Assembly (NCBI RefSeq): GCF_007753095.1
Contig: NZ_CP036348.1
Coordinates: 5,681,411 to 5,745,410 of the forward strand
Origin: Rosistilla carotiformis
Lineage (GTDB): Bacteria > Planctomycetota > Planctomycetia > Pirellulales > Pirellulaceae
Length of the DNA: 64,000 nt
Direction: 5' to 3'
Shown here: positions 43,128 through 51,390 of the stretch, one piece after another
How the letters are laid out: each line of letters opens with the position of its first letter
How positions within the stretch are numbered: position 1 is the first letter of the stretch
The notes under the pieces: model-generated
The model's database searches: none
What the model saw: the letters and a program-made list of their open reading frames with translations, nothing else
Told to the model about the DNA's origin: nothing
Translations under genes and position numbers: made by a program

Positions 43128-43581
43128 CTGTCCATGTTCCGAGGCTTCGAAATGATTCGTTCCGCCACGATTGCGAGTGCAACCACATTGTAGTGCGCTG
43201 ACAATTGCCCAAGTCGTAAAAGCTTGGTGCGTCCTATCGGACAAGAGGGTGTCGCGACGCTTTCTAATCCGCCCCGGTAATCCAGAGCCTCCCGCAGCTG
43301 CGATCGAACCGAGCTTCCATTCTTACGCGGCCCAAGTGAAGCAACAGGTCGAGTGACATTGCAGGCAACAACAATGCAACGCGTGTCTGTAAAACTGTAG
43401 CACCGTTTTTTTCGGAATCAGATTCGCAAAACGTAAATCTTGCAAGTTAACCCCGTTCACACAATCGCTTCTTCGAGCAAACTGGACACTCGAGCGACGA
43501 ATCGCCGCGTCGACACCAAACATCATCGATCGCCCCCACGCAACCCAAGTGCACATTAGATCACTTCCCAAATCGATGCGT
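43128..43581. other. Intergenic region between the HDOD gene and the small membrane protein
   Basis: About 450 bases with no supportable gene. Short open frames on both strands have no motif. A T-run (GTTTTTTT near 43404-43412) is not preceded by a good hairpin. The minus-strand promoter of the response-regulator gene should lie near 43130-43250. Confidence 0.4.
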
Positions 43582-43701
43582 TCATTCCCAGGCGTGCATC
43601 TCGGCCACCATGGTTTCCATTAAACCATGCGTTAGAAACGATAAGACAACGATCCAAATTAAAAACGTGGCGGTGCAATTGATGTGGATGTAGAGGTGCA
43701 T
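43582..43701 (-). CDS. Small single-pass membrane protein (39 aa), unrecognised
   Basis: A 39-codon frame starting MHLYIHINCTATFLIW and ending EMHAWE. The Shine-Dalgarno sequence GGAGGA ends 4 bases before the ATG, the strongest in the neighbourhood. Residues about 9-28 form one hydrophobic helix; the C-terminal segment is acidic with two His and a Trp. No homologue is recognised. Longer in-frame extension upstream (to 43791) is less likely because the ribosome site points to this ATG. It may be a membrane-anchored regulator or accessory subunit. It is divergent from lutA, with about 255 bases between the starts. Confidence 0.6.
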   Translation of the reverse strand: MHLYIHINCTATFLIWIVVLSFLTHGLMETMVAEMHAWE

Positions 43702-43956
43702 GTTTCCTCCGGCTCCCTTCTTGCAGCGGGGGCTCCGGCGTACTTGTTTGACATCCGCACTCCAATTGTCAGGCCTTTCCCAACGAGGCAACTCGTTACG
43801 AGTCTTACAGGAAGCCGGTTAAGTCAGCAGGTACACCCGCCTGGCCCCCCTGAATTGTTTCCACGGGTGCTCTAAGCCCCGTCGGGCAACTATACTTCGT
43901 CAAGAAGTAATCATTCTTGCCCTGTTCGTTTGTCTGCTGAGATGATGGAAAACTCC

Positions 43957-44748
43957 ATGAGAGTCGGCCTGTTTGTTCCCTGCTACATCGACCAAATGTA
44001 TCCCGATGTTGCGGTCGCGACCCTGGAATTGCTCGAAGGGGCGGGTTTGAAGGTCGAATTCCCCGCCGCTCAAACCTGCTGTGGCCAACCGATGGCCAAC
44101 ACCGGATGCAACGACGCGGCCCGGCCGCTGGCGGCGAGGTTCTTGGATCTGTTCGATCCCTTCGATTACATCGTCTGTCCCTCGGGCAGCTGCACGTCGA
44201 TGGTTCGCAATCATTTCAGCGACCTCGTCGGCAACGATCCCCGATTGGCATCGATCCAGTCGCGAACGTTTGAGTTCTGCGAATTTTTGCACGATGTCCA
44301 TCCGATCGATTTCAGCGGTCATCGGTTTCCGTTCCGCGTTGGGCTGCACCAATCGTGCCACGGCCTGCGCGAACTGCGACTCGGCGGCGACAGCGAACAG
44401 ATGATCGAACGCCCCGACAAGGTCCGTTCGCTGTTGGCTCAGGTTCAGGGATTGAGCTTCGTCGAATTGCAACGCGTCGACGAATGTTGTGGCTTCGGCG
44501 GAACGTTTGCGGTTAATGAACGAGCCGTCTCGGTGGCGATGGGCGAAGACCGCGTGCAGGATCATCTGGAGGCGGGAGCCGAGGTGATGGTCGCATCGGA
44601 CATGTCCTGCCTGATGCATCTGTGGGGCTTGATCAGTCGCCAAGGTTCTCCGCTGGCGGTGATGCACGTCGCGCAAGTCCTCGCCGGGCGATCTCCTTCG
44701 GTCTCGGTCAAGAACTCGATCAAACCGAAAGCTGGCAACGCGTTGTAA
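43957..44748 (+). CDS. lutA: Lactate utilisation protein A (CCG-domain oxidoreductase subunit)
   Basis: A 263-residue LutA/YkgE-type protein with two cysteine-rich CCG motifs: TCCGQPMANTGC near residue 38 and DECCGFGGTFAV near 180, plus CPSGSCTSMV and HQSCHG. These CX(n)CCGX(n)CXXC modules bind Fe-S clusters as in heterodisulfide reductase. With LutB and LutC it forms the NAD-independent L-lactate oxidising complex. ATG 43957 (MRVGLFVPCYIDQ) is chosen because homologues start here; ATGs at 43942 and 43945 are possible. First gene of the operon. Confidence 0.92.
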   Translation: MRVGLFVPCYIDQMYPDVAVATLELLEGAGLKVEFPAAQTCCGQPMANTGCNDAARPLAARFLDLFDPFDYIVCPSGSCTSMVRNHFSDLVGNDPRLASIQSRTFEFCEFLHDVHPIDFSGHRFPFRVGLHQSCHGLRELRLGGDSEQMIERPDKVRSLLAQVQGLSFVELQRVDECCGFGGTFAVNERAVSVAMGEDRVQDHLEAGAEVMVASDMSCLMHLWGLISRQGSPLAVMHVAQVLAGRSPSVSVKNSIKPKAGNAL

Positions 44749-44829
44749 CACGCGCTGCGACGAGCGATCCGCGTTACCGACGACAGCATCCCGATCCAAC
44801 TTCCATTTTTGAAAACCCTGGAATCCACC

Positions 44830-46254
44830 ATGGCTACGGTTTCCGAGCATCCTGAAAAAGCAGCGGCTTATATCGCCGATCGCTCTCGTTCGCGCTGGCA
44901 CGACGGAGCGCTGTGGTTTGTCCGCAGCAAGCGCGATCGGATGGCTCATTCGCTGCCCGAGTGGGAGCGGCTGCGGAGTACGGCTTCGCAGATCAAAGCC
45001 CACACGATCGCCAATCTCCCCGAGATCTTGCAGCAGTTCGAAGCGAACGCGAAGGCCCGCGGCGTGCACGTCCACTGGGCCGCCGACGCGCAAGAGCACA
45101 ACGAGATCGTGCTGGAGATCGTTCGCAAACAGAATGCGACCCGCGTCGTTAAAAGCAAGTCGATGCTGACCGAAGAGTGCCATTTGAATCCGCATTTGGA
45201 GGCTAACGGGATCGAGGTGATCGATACCGATCTGGGCGAACGGATCGTGCAGATGCGCGGCGAACGCCCCAGCCACATCGTCCTGCCGGCGATCCATATT
45301 AAGAAGGAAGAGGTTGGCGAGACGTTCGCCAAGTATTTGGGGACCGAACCGGGGGCGAGCGATCCGCAGTACCTGACCGAAGCGGCTCGCCAGCATCTGC
45401 GCAGCAAGTTCTTGGAAGCCGAAGTTGGCATCACCGGCGTCAACTTTGCAATCGCCGAAACCGGCGGCTTTGTCGTCTGCACCAACGAAGGGAACGCCGA
45501 TCTGGGCGCTTCGCTGCCGCGCGTCCACATCGCCTGCATGGGGATCGAAAAACTGATCCCACGGTTGGTCGATCTCAGCGTCTTCGTGCGGCTGTTGGCT
45601 CGTTCGGCGACCGGGCAACCGATCACCACGTACACCTCCCATTTCCATGGCCCGCGGCCGGGCTGCGAACTGCATATCGTGCTTGTCGACAACGGCCGCA
45701 GCCGGATCCGCGATAGCGATGAATTCCGATCGGCGCTCGGATGCATCCGCTGCGGCGCGTGCATGAACACCTGCCCCGTCTTTCGTCGCAGTGGCGGACA
45801 CAGCTACGACGCGGTCGTTCCGGGCCCGATCGGTTCGGTCCTGTCGCCGGCCGCCGATACGAAACAGCATCGCAGTCTGCCGTATGCGTGCAGTTTGTGT
45901 GGGTCCTGCACCGATGTTTGTCCCGTCAAAATTCCGCTGCACCATCAACTGCTCACCTGGCGTCAACAGATCGCATCCCAGGGACTGTTGCCGGTCAGCA
46001 AGACCGCGGCGATGCGAGCTGGCAGCATGTTGTTCCAGCATCCGCGGATCTACGCTTTGGCCGGAGCGCTCGGCCGCCGCGCGTTGCGTTGGTTGCCGAA
46101 GAGTTGGATCTACAATCGCGCCAACCCGTGGGGACTGGATCGCGATCTCCCCGAGCCGCCGGTGGAGAGTTTCCGTTCGTGGTGGCAGACCAATCGCCAA
46201 GGGACTTCGGTCGACGAGGGGATGAAATCCAAGGGAGCGAAAAATGGGAAGTAA
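44830..46254 (+). CDS. lutB: Lactate utilisation protein B (iron-sulfur subunit)
   Basis: A 474-residue LutB. The N-terminal LUD-type domain (about 60-300) includes KSKSMLTEE and ETGGFVVCTNEGNAD; it is followed by two 4Fe-4S clusters, CIRCGACMNTCPVF at about 305-318 and CSLCGSCTDVCPVKIPLH at about 357-374. It moves electrons from lactate oxidation within LutABC. The ATG at 44830 is preferred over an in-frame TTG at 44809. Its 3' end overlaps lutC by 11 bases. Confidence 0.95.
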   Translation: MATVSEHPEKAAAYIADRSRSRWHDGALWFVRSKRDRMAHSLPEWERLRSTASQIKAHTIANLPEILQQFEANAKARGVHVHWAADAQEHNEIVLEIVRKQNATRVVKSKSMLTEECHLNPHLEANGIEVIDTDLGERIVQMRGERPSHIVLPAIHIKKEEVGETFAKYLGTEPGASDPQYLTEAARQHLRSKFLEAEVGITGVNFAIAETGGFVVCTNEGNADLGASLPRVHIACMGIEKLIPRLVDLSVFVRLLARSATGQPITTYTSHFHGPRPGCELHIVLVDNGRSRIRDSDEFRSALGCIRCGACMNTCPVFRRSGGHSYDAVVPGPIGSVLSPAADTKQHRSLPYACSLCGSCTDVCPVKIPLHHQLLTWRQQIASQGLLPVSKTAAMRAGSMLFQHPRIYALAGALGRRALRWLPKSWIYNRANPWGLDRDLPEPPVESFRSWWQTNRQGTSVDEGMKSKGAKNGK

Positions 46255-46876
46255 AGCACGCGACAGCCGACAAGCGATCCTCGACCGATTGCGCAGCCGC
46301 GAGGTGACGCCAGTCGAATTGCCCGCGATCTTTGGCGACGATTCGATCAGCCAAGTTGCGATCGGCTTCGACGATCCGCCGACGCAGTTTGCCGGAACCG
46401 TCGAAGCGGTCGGTGGATTGTGCCTGCAGGTCGGATCGATGCAGGAGGCGCTGAACAAGCTGGAACAGGACGAGGTCTACCGCGACGCGGCGCGACGCTG
46501 TTCGCTGGTCGGCGACGAGATCCCCGGCAACGTCAACTTGCAAGAGATCGAAGACCCGCACGAATTGAGCAGTCTCGATTTCCTGATCGCTCGAGCCGAG
46601 TTTGGCGTCGCAGAAAACGGGGCGATGTGGATCACCGACCGCGACATCCGGCATCGCGCTTCGCTGTTCATCACTCAACACTTGGCGTTGGTCGTCTCGC
46701 GGCAATCGATCATCAGCAACATGCACCAAGCGTACGAGCGAATCGGCCAACCCGAGACACCCTTTGGCGTCTTCATCGCCGGTCCATCGAAGACCGCCGA
46801 CATCGAACAGTCGCTGGTCCTAGGCGCCCACGGCTGCCGAACACTCACCGTCTTCTTAGTCGACGAGCCAGCCTAA
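46244..46876 (+). CDS. lutC: Lactate utilisation protein C (LUD domain)
   Basis: A 210-residue LUD-domain protein. Visible family segments are ARAEFGVAENGAMWITD, the RHRASLFITQHLALVV strand and the C-terminal FIAGPSKTADIEQSLVLGAHGCRTLTVFL. It completes the lutABC set. A weak GGAAG lies within lutB; translation is probably coupled through the 11-base overlap. Confidence 0.93.
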   Translation: MGSKARDSRQAILDRLRSREVTPVELPAIFGDDSISQVAIGFDDPPTQFAGTVEAVGGLCLQVGSMQEALNKLEQDEVYRDAARRCSLVGDEIPGNVNLQEIEDPHELSSLDFLIARAEFGVAENGAMWITDRDIRHRASLFITQHLALVVSRQSIISNMHQAYERIGQPETPFGVFIAGPSKTADIEQSLVLGAHGCRTLTVFLVDEPA

Positions 46877-46884
46877 CCCGCGCA

Positions 46885-46914
46885 GGAGTCAAGGCTTCAG
46901 CCGACCGAGCGCAC
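46885..46914 (+). repeat. Direct repeat copy 1 (30 bp)
   Basis: GGAGTCAAGGCTTCAGCCGACCGAGCGCAC-type unit, identical to the copy 130 bases downstream at 47015-47044. It starts 8 bases after the lutC stop. The unit contains AAGGCTT and is flanked by GCGC-rich sequence. It looks like an interspersed non-coding repeat. Confidence 0.8.
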
Positions 46915-46952
46915 TTCACAACGGTGCGTCCCAACGCGCGGGGCGTTGCCCA

Positions 46953-46996
46953 CGCGGTTAAACGACCCTCAACGATCACGCCATCGTTTAACCGCG
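46953..46996. repeat. 13-bp inverted repeat between the two direct repeats
   Basis: CGCGGTTAAACGA (46953-46965) and TCGTTTAACCGCG (46984-46996) form a perfect 13-bp stem with an 18-base loop. With the flanking direct repeats it gives a compact REP/MITE-like unit. No transposase is nearby. Confidence 0.75.
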
Positions 46997-47014
46997 CACC
47001 CACCGGGCCGCGCT

Positions 47015-47044
47015 GGAGTCAAGGCTTCAGCCGACCGAGCGCAC
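47015..47044 (+). repeat. Direct repeat copy 2 (30 bp)
   Basis: Identical over 30 bases to 46885-46914. The 312 bases that follow (47045-47356) hold no supportable gene on either strand. Confidence 0.8.
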
Positions 47045-47356
47045 CCAACCGCCCGGTTCGCCGCGTCGTTTGAAGCCACCGAGAGCACCGAGTTCACAGA
47101 GTCGCGGGCTCGTTGACGTCGCCATCGGACGTGCCCGATGGACGAAGCCCGACAGATCTAACTGCCAACGGTGTGAGTCACCGGTGTAGGGACAGGCAGG
47201 TTCATTGGCGAGGAGCTGGCATTATCCTGCCCCGATCATTCTGCCAATCAAGCAGGCCTGGGGCTTGCGCCACCAGGCTTTATGCGATCGCCACTCTGCG
47301 GCTTGCGAGCGAGCTGCCTAGACTGGGGCCTTCGGAGTCCTTGTCGCGGAAATAAA

Positions 47357-47830
47357 CTACTCCAGATCGAACGTAAACTCGTTCGGTTCGGTTTCGCTGA
47401 TCGTGGCTGTTAGACCGGATTTTGCAGAGTTCGAATATTTCTCGGGAATGATCCAGGTGATCGTCGGCGGGACCGCTTCGCCCCCTGCCGATAGATCGAC
47501 GTCGGCGGGCGTGTTGTCGACGACATCGACGCGGCGGATCGCGACGATGTGTTCGCCCGCGACAACGCCATCGTTTTCAACGTACGTCGTCAATTGAAAC
47601 TTCCCATCCGCATCGGTCTTCCCCGTCCCGGTCGATCCAGCGGTTAGGTTAGTGAACGTCACATCCGCCCCTTCGATCGGCTTGCCTTGATAGTTGACGG
47701 TTCCCGAAGCGGGATACCTCGCTGGCCACTCGGGGTTTTCCATCGGGCCATTCTCGCACCCAAGGAACATCAACAAGCCGAACGCGGCACCAAAGCCACA
47801 GATCTTTTGGCAAATCATCCGTAAAATCAC
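47357..47830 (-). CDS. Small lipoprotein with carboxypeptidase-regulatory-like domain
   Basis: A 157-residue predicted lipoprotein of unknown function. The signal peptide ends LMFLGC (lipobox Cys about 25). The mature part has ASGTVNYQGKPIEGADVTFTN and GTGKTDADGKFQLTTY, the beta-sandwich pattern of carboxypeptidase-regulatory-like domains; then GEHIVAI and IPEKYSNSAKSGLTATI, a layout very common in planctomycete lipoproteins. It sits 112 bases downstream of the DUF1559 gene on the same strand, the usual arrangement for this pair, and both are likely envelope-exposed. Confidence 0.85.
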   Translation of the reverse strand: MILRMICQKICGFGAAFGLLMFLGCENGPMENPEWPARYPASGTVNYQGKPIEGADVTFTNLTAGSTGTGKTDADGKFQLTTYVENDGVVAGEHIVAIRRVDVVDNTPADVDLSAGGEAVPPTITWIIPEKYSNSAKSGLTATISETEPNEFTFDLE

Positions 47831-47942
47831 TTTCGAATATTAAGGAACACAAGCAAGGGAGCGCAACGATCGGAGGTGGGTAAAACGCCCGACCGGCGCT
47901 TCAATTGCGAGCGAAAGAAGGAAAGGTCTGAGAAGTTGCAAG

Positions 47943-48998
47943 TTACTCGCTTGCGACTTCACCACCATTGATCGTGGCCAAGGCACCCCAGACGCCGTAG
48001 GGGCTGGCTCCTGAGAACTTCTCCGCAGCTCCTGGATTGCCGGTATCGATCGTTTCGGTGATGAACCGGACCGAACCGTCAGCAAAGACACAGTTGACGC
48101 CGCCGGGATGCCAACTCTGCGCCGACATCACGCCGTGGGTGTTGACGTTGCCAACCAAGCAGGAAGGACTGTTGGGAGGAAGGATCGCGTTGTATCCGCT
48201 GTAGATCGGCATCCCGTCGTAAGCACGCGTGCCGCCGATGCGGTAGCCTCCCACATTTGCCGACGGCAAATATTCGCGGGCGTTACGATCCGCTTGAGCG
48301 AGGCAGAGGGCGGGATTGGTTTCCAGGCCGGTCAAATTCTCGACGGTGTTGCCGAAGACACTGCGGTTGCCGCGTGGGAAGCATCGCTCGGAAATCGCCA
48401 TCGTGTTGCTGGTCCCATCGGTCACCGCAGCGAACGTCGCATAGCTGCGCGTGCCAAACAGACCACGGCGTCGGTAGGTCGCTTGGTTGCTGGCGCCGGT
48501 CACATGGTCACCGTGGCAGAACGAATAACTGGATGTCGCCGCTTCTCCATTTTCCCAGCGACCATTGCGCTTGTCGCCAACCGGGGAATCGGAAGGACAG
48601 TTCATCCCTTTGACCTGGAATTGGGAGCCCCACAAATCGTAATTTTGATCCCATGGGCTCGATCCTCCCGGACCGTAGGTGTTGCTGCCGAAAGTTTGTT
48701 GCGAATTGACCATGTCGGCCAAGGCCGTTTCTTCAAAGAAGGGCAACATCGAAACCATCGCGTTCAAACGATTAGTCGTGTGAGCAGGTCCGCCCGATCC
48801 GTGCGGGAACTTGCCATAAGTGTCGGCGTAGTTGTGTAGCGCCAAGCCAAATTGTTTCAGGTGGTTGTTGCACTGCAACCGGCGCGCTGCTTCACGGGCC
48901 GCTTGCACCGCTGGCAAAAGCAGGCCTACCAAAATTCCTATGATTGCAATGACAACTAACAGTTCAACCAGCGTGAAGCCTCGATTTTGCAGTTTCAT
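47943..48998 (-). CDS. DUF1559 protein with type IV pilin-like N-terminus
   Basis: A 351-residue protein of a family expanded in planctomycetes. The N-terminus is a prepilin leader and helix: KLQNRGFTLVELLVVIAIIG with cleavage expected after Gly7 and Glu at mature position 5, followed by LLLPAVQAAREAARRLQC. The C-terminal H-X9-DG region reads SWHPGGVNCVFADGSVRFI. Such proteins are processed by prepilin peptidase and probably form pseudopilin-like fibres. ATG 48998 was chosen because it directly begins the leader; an upstream extension is unlikely. Confidence 0.92.
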   Translation of the reverse strand: MKLQNRGFTLVELLVVIAIIGILVGLLLPAVQAAREAARRLQCNNHLKQFGLALHNYADTYGKFPHGSGGPAHTTNRLNAMVSMLPFFEETALADMVNSQQTFGSNTYGPGGSSPWDQNYDLWGSQFQVKGMNCPSDSPVGDKRNGRWENGEAATSSYSFCHGDHVTGASNQATYRRRGLFGTRSYATFAAVTDGTSNTMAISERCFPRGNRSVFGNTVENLTGLETNPALCLAQADRNAREYLPSANVGGYRIGGTRAYDGMPIYSGYNAILPPNSPSCLVGNVNTHGVMSAQSWHPGGVNCVFADGSVRFITETIDTGNPGAAEKFSGASPYGVWGALATINGGEVASE

Positions 48999-49520
48999 GT
49001 CGACCACTTTCTCAGGAGCGTGAGGAAGCCCCGGGGGGGAGGAGGGACTTCGGAACGAAAGAAGGATAGAAATCAAAAATATTCCAACCCCAACCTCCCG
49101 GATTCTACAGCACCCCAAAGGGACCTTCAATCAAATTAAACACCATCTAGCGGACGCTACACCGCCATTACCAATGCAAAGGTGAACTACGGGGATGCGA
49201 AACATCCGAAACCTGGGAGGCAGGCGAAATCACGATTCCCGGTCTCTCCGCCACGCGACAGCGCGTTCATGGGGCTCCGAGCGACGGTTACTAAATCGTG
49301 GCAGCCAGTCAAAAGGATCGGCGGAGCCCAGCCCCGCTTTTGGTCTTCCATTGGTGGTTCACCGAGGACCGCCGAAGTCCAACAATCACGCGAGGTCACC
49401 GTCTTCCTTGGCGATGAACCATCGCGAGGAAGGATGCAACCTTGGCGACGAGACCGTGGTTCGATTGGCGTCCCGATCGGCATAGAGTCTTCCGCCCACG
49501 TTCATGCCGTTCAGGGGCCC

Positions 49521-49745
49521 CGCTGGCTTTATTGCTTCCTAGCGACCGAATCGCATGCGGGGCGAGCGATTGAGGATAATCCCGAACGCTGGGAAAGCTA
49601 TTTGCGGGGAACGCATCGCTACCTAATGAAACGCTTTCCGTACGTCATTGTCTATCGTGTGGCAACGGATCGGATAGAAATCTTGGCCGTTGCTCACGGC
49701 AGGCAAAAGCCCGGATTTTGGAAGGAGCGATTGAAAACCGATTGA
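49521..49745 (+). pseudogene. Truncated RelE/ParE-type toxin remnant
   Basis: The last 74 codons match the C-terminal two-thirds of a ParE-type toxin: FLATESHAGRAIEDNPERW (the helix before the core), then RGTHRYLMKRFPYVIVYRVATD and IEILAVAHGRQKPGFWKERL. The N-terminal strand and first helix are missing. The open frame runs upstream to 49182, but that part shows no resemblance to a toxin and is more like joined non-coding sequence. No antitoxin gene is recognisable on either side. A decayed toxin-antitoxin module is the simplest reading; an unusual fused N-terminus is the alternative. Confidence 0.6.
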
Positions 49746-49862
49746 CCGCCCACAATGTGTGGCCGCCCACGCTCGCGCGGCTTGCGTTTATTCACGAATT
49801 GTTTCGCGATGGCCGGGTAGGCTTGTTCCGTCGACGGTGAGGGAAATGATGCCGCGCCATGC

Positions 49863-50981
49863 TCATCGCTGCGGACGTTGGCGTAGCCTTCGGAATCCTT
49901 GTGTCGTGACCTTTGGCTTGACGAACGACGGGGTGCGTGGATTGGCGATCCCCATGGCATACTTTTCATGCGCGTATTTGTTGAAGTTCTCGATGTTTTC
50001 ATTTTGAGTGTTGAAATCAAACTCAAAGTTCCAGGCCTCCAGATACCTGACCTCCAATTCGATTGCTTGGCGGTAGACGGTGGTGAAGTCTTCCGATTTG
50101 TCCCCAAAACGATAAGGTTGAGATGAGTTGCCGATAATCTGTCCGTAGATATCTCCCGGATAGTTCTTCAACGCCCGAATCAGAGCGGGCTGATACCTTG
50201 TGCCACCGGAGATCCACCACATCCCGGCACCGATTCGATCTCCATATCTTGGGTCTTGGTTCAGTTCGGTTAAGATTCGCATGGGGATTTCGGGCGATCC
50301 CAGAACTTCATGCACCTCGACCGCAATGGCACACGTGTCAAACGCGTCGGCAAATGCCATCGCCGCTTGTTTCACAGCACTTACCCAGACATCGGCGGTA
50401 AGACCGTTTCTTGTTAGTACGGCATAGGAGGTGCCGTTGAAATGCCCTTCCACTCCGTTCGCTGTCGCTTGAGGGACGTAGACAAGTTGGAGCCGGTTGT
50501 CGTTCGCAAATTTTTGGCTCACCGCATCGGCCAGTTCCTTTAGCCTCTTTTGAAACCGAGGATCCCACATTTTGGGAACAAGCCCCTCTTTCCCGCGGAA
50601 CTGGATCGGCATCGTTTCGACCCCCTCGTCGATCAGCCAGGCGGGATAGTTGGGGCCTTGCGCGCTTCCACCGAGCCCCGCAGAGATGGCGAGGCTGAAC
50701 GCTAAGGACTCTGCATTCCTGTTTCCTCGTGTGGCCATTTCGATCTGGCGATCGATGTCAGAAAAGTCATAACGCCCCTGCTGTGGTTCAAGCTTGCTCC
50801 ACGACGTCCTGAGCAGCAGGCCTTTGCACAACGGATGAGTTGCTGACTTTGGAGTGACTTTCGACGAAAACACTCCGTAAGGCTTTGCGATTTCATTTTT
50901 GTCGCTGCGGGAACGTGTTTCTCCCGACGCGGAAGAAATTGTCGTTAGCAGGATCAGTCCTAATCCAAATGCGAATCTCAT
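49863..50981 (-). CDS. Secreted glycoside hydrolase-like TIM-barrel protein
   Basis: A 372-residue secreted protein. A signal peptide (about 1-20, FGLGLILLTTISSASG) precedes a domain with RTSWSKLEPQQGRYDFSDIDRQI, a segment typical of GH42/GH5-like and related beta-galactosidase-type barrels, then LQLVYVPQATANGVEGHF, AIAVEVHEVLG and LEVRYLEAWNFEF. The Glu residues in the last two could be the acid/base and nucleophile, but I cannot assign a family. It is isolated on the minus strand and diverges from the amidohydrolase operon. Confidence 0.6.
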   Translation of the reverse strand: MRFAFGLGLILLTTISSASGETRSRSDKNEIAKPYGVFSSKVTPKSATHPLCKGLLLRTSWSKLEPQQGRYDFSDIDRQIEMATRGNRNAESLAFSLAISAGLGGSAQGPNYPAWLIDEGVETMPIQFRGKEGLVPKMWDPRFQKRLKELADAVSQKFANDNRLQLVYVPQATANGVEGHFNGTSYAVLTRNGLTADVWVSAVKQAAMAFADAFDTCAIAVEVHEVLGSPEIPMRILTELNQDPRYGDRIGAGMWWISGGTRYQPALIRALKNYPGDIYGQIIGNSSQPYRFGDKSEDFTTVYRQAIELEVRYLEAWNFEFDFNTQNENIENFNKYAHEKYAMGIANPRTPSFVKPKVTTQGFRRLRQRPQR

Positions 50982-51390
50982 CGCGGAAGCCTTTTGGGTT
51001 GTGTACCGTGGGAATTCGAATGCCTCCGGCCTCGCCTGGCCGCCGATTCCTCACTCCCCCTCCTGAAAAACACTCTGGAAGCTGGAACCTTTGGCTCGCC
51101 AATCTATGAACCACGCTTAGAGTCCTAAGTTTCGTTCCTCTTGCAAGGTATTCGTCCTGCGGAAAGCAAATTTCGCGAATTCAACGCTTCCCCAAAAGGG
51201 TTTGCTTAGCCGCCAGCCCATTCATTTGAGCCAAGACGACTCTCTCATTGAGCCAGTCTCTTGCTGCAGTTTTTGTTGTGGCAAGTTGTCTCCGCACGGG
51301 AAACCCCAAGCTTCTTTCTGACGTCCGGTCCTCGATCAAGTATTCTGTTAGGTTCGAAGTCCATCCAAAATTCGCCACGCTGAAAGAATC
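50982..51390. other. Divergent intergenic region
   Basis: About 410 bases between two secreted-enzyme genes transcribed apart. No convincing gene, terminator or operator was seen; short frames on both strands have no motif. Both promoters should lie here. Confidence 0.4.

Noticed and set aside
43900-46458. 852-codon open frame on the minus strand
   Set aside because: Antisense to lutA-lutB-lutC, low-complexity Arg/Gly/Asp-rich translation with no motif; shadow frame.
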